DNA of 6,413 nt, taken from positions 1 through 6,413 of the forward strand of contig DSBP01000141.1 of the NCBI GenBank assembly GCA_011049465.1, read 5' to 3'. The notes under the pieces are model-generated. The model was not told the origin of the DNA, did no database searches, and saw only the letters and a program-made list of their open reading frames with translations. This DNA comes from a bacterium. Its GTDB lineage: Bacteria; Oederibacteriota; PGYV01; DSBP01. Below are positions 6,289 to 6,413 of the stretch, piece by piece (the first letter of the stretch is position 1; each line of letters begins with the position of its first letter). Both the position numbers and the translations under genes were made by a program.

Positions 6289-6388
6289 GCTTAACCGCCA
6301 TAATAATACTCGGCTCCCGCCTCGCCAACCCGCCGGCTGCGTTCTCTGTCCCCCCCGCGCCGCTTTTCAGGGGAGTATTATTTTAAGC
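6289..6388. repeat. Interrupted inverted repeat with C-rich loop, upstream of the kelch gene promoter
   Basis: AATAATACTC (6302-6311) and GAGTATTATT (6373-6382) are perfect inverted copies; outside them GCTTAA (6289-6294) and TTAAGC (6383-6388) also pair, with a 7-nt bulge on the left. The 61-nt interior is strongly C-rich on the plus strand, including seven C in a row (6350-6356), unlike its AT-rich flanks. On the plus strand TTAAGCC is followed by T6, so it could terminate transcription arriving from the left. It could also be a small palindromic repeat element (REP or MITE type). No gene is seen between 6150 and 6413. Confidence 0.5.
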
Positions 6389-6413
6389 CTTTTTTCCATG
6401 CCATTAATTATCC

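Noticed and set aside
6398..6413. An ATG on the plus strand at the window edge (6398-6400) as the start of another gene
   Set aside because: No Shine-Dalgarno sequence precedes it and only five codons are visible, so nothing supports a gene.

Overview
The window holds two complete minus-strand genes: a 1498-residue multidomain hemicellulase (125-4621) and, upstream in transcription order, a 411-residue predicted lipoprotein with a kelch-type beta-propeller (4914-6149). Both have strong Shine-Dalgarno sequences, and each has its own sigma70-type promoter with the same hexamers and the same 17-nt spacer. I see no tRNA, rRNA, CRISPR array or transposase.

Organism: an outer-membrane-bearing, polysaccharide-degrading bacterium. 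The reasons are a lipobox signal peptide with Ala at +2, a C-terminal FlgD-like/type IX secretion-like domain with a YPxPFNP motif, and unusually long Thr/Pro 'TPTFTRT' linkers. Such linkers are common in some uncultured candidate phyla; Goldbacteria and relatives are my guess, at low confidence. Nothing in the window fixes the taxonomy.

Layout, right to left (the direction of transcription). At 6289-6388 an interrupted inverted repeat encloses a C-rich loop. Promoter 6223-6251 and RBS 6152-6158 drive the kelch lipoprotein. Abutting the 3' end of that gene is a broken 81-bp copy, about 94% identical, of the C-terminal secretion-type domain of the xylanase. A weak terminator-like element follows at 4780-4820. 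Promoter 4733-4761, its A/T tracts and RBS 4630-4636 then drive the xylanase. Its order is signal peptide, GH43, CBM6, short TP linker, GH10, CBM22/CBM4_9-like, TP linker, CBM11-like, a linker of about 250 residues with a 99-bp tandem duplication, and the C-terminal domain. Downstream, 1-124 holds no gene, only an imperfect inverted repeat.

Likely joint role (inference): the large enzyme joins endo-xylanase activity (GH10) to debranching or exo activity (GH43), with three binding modules, on one exported polypeptide acting on arabinoxylan. The lipoprotein would be a surface-anchored propeller of unknown ligand. Shared promoter design, shared linker style and the domain remnant tie the two genes together. 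The most unusual points are the domain remnant, the paired promoters, the Tyr-Tyr change in a GH10 motif and the enzyme's architecture.
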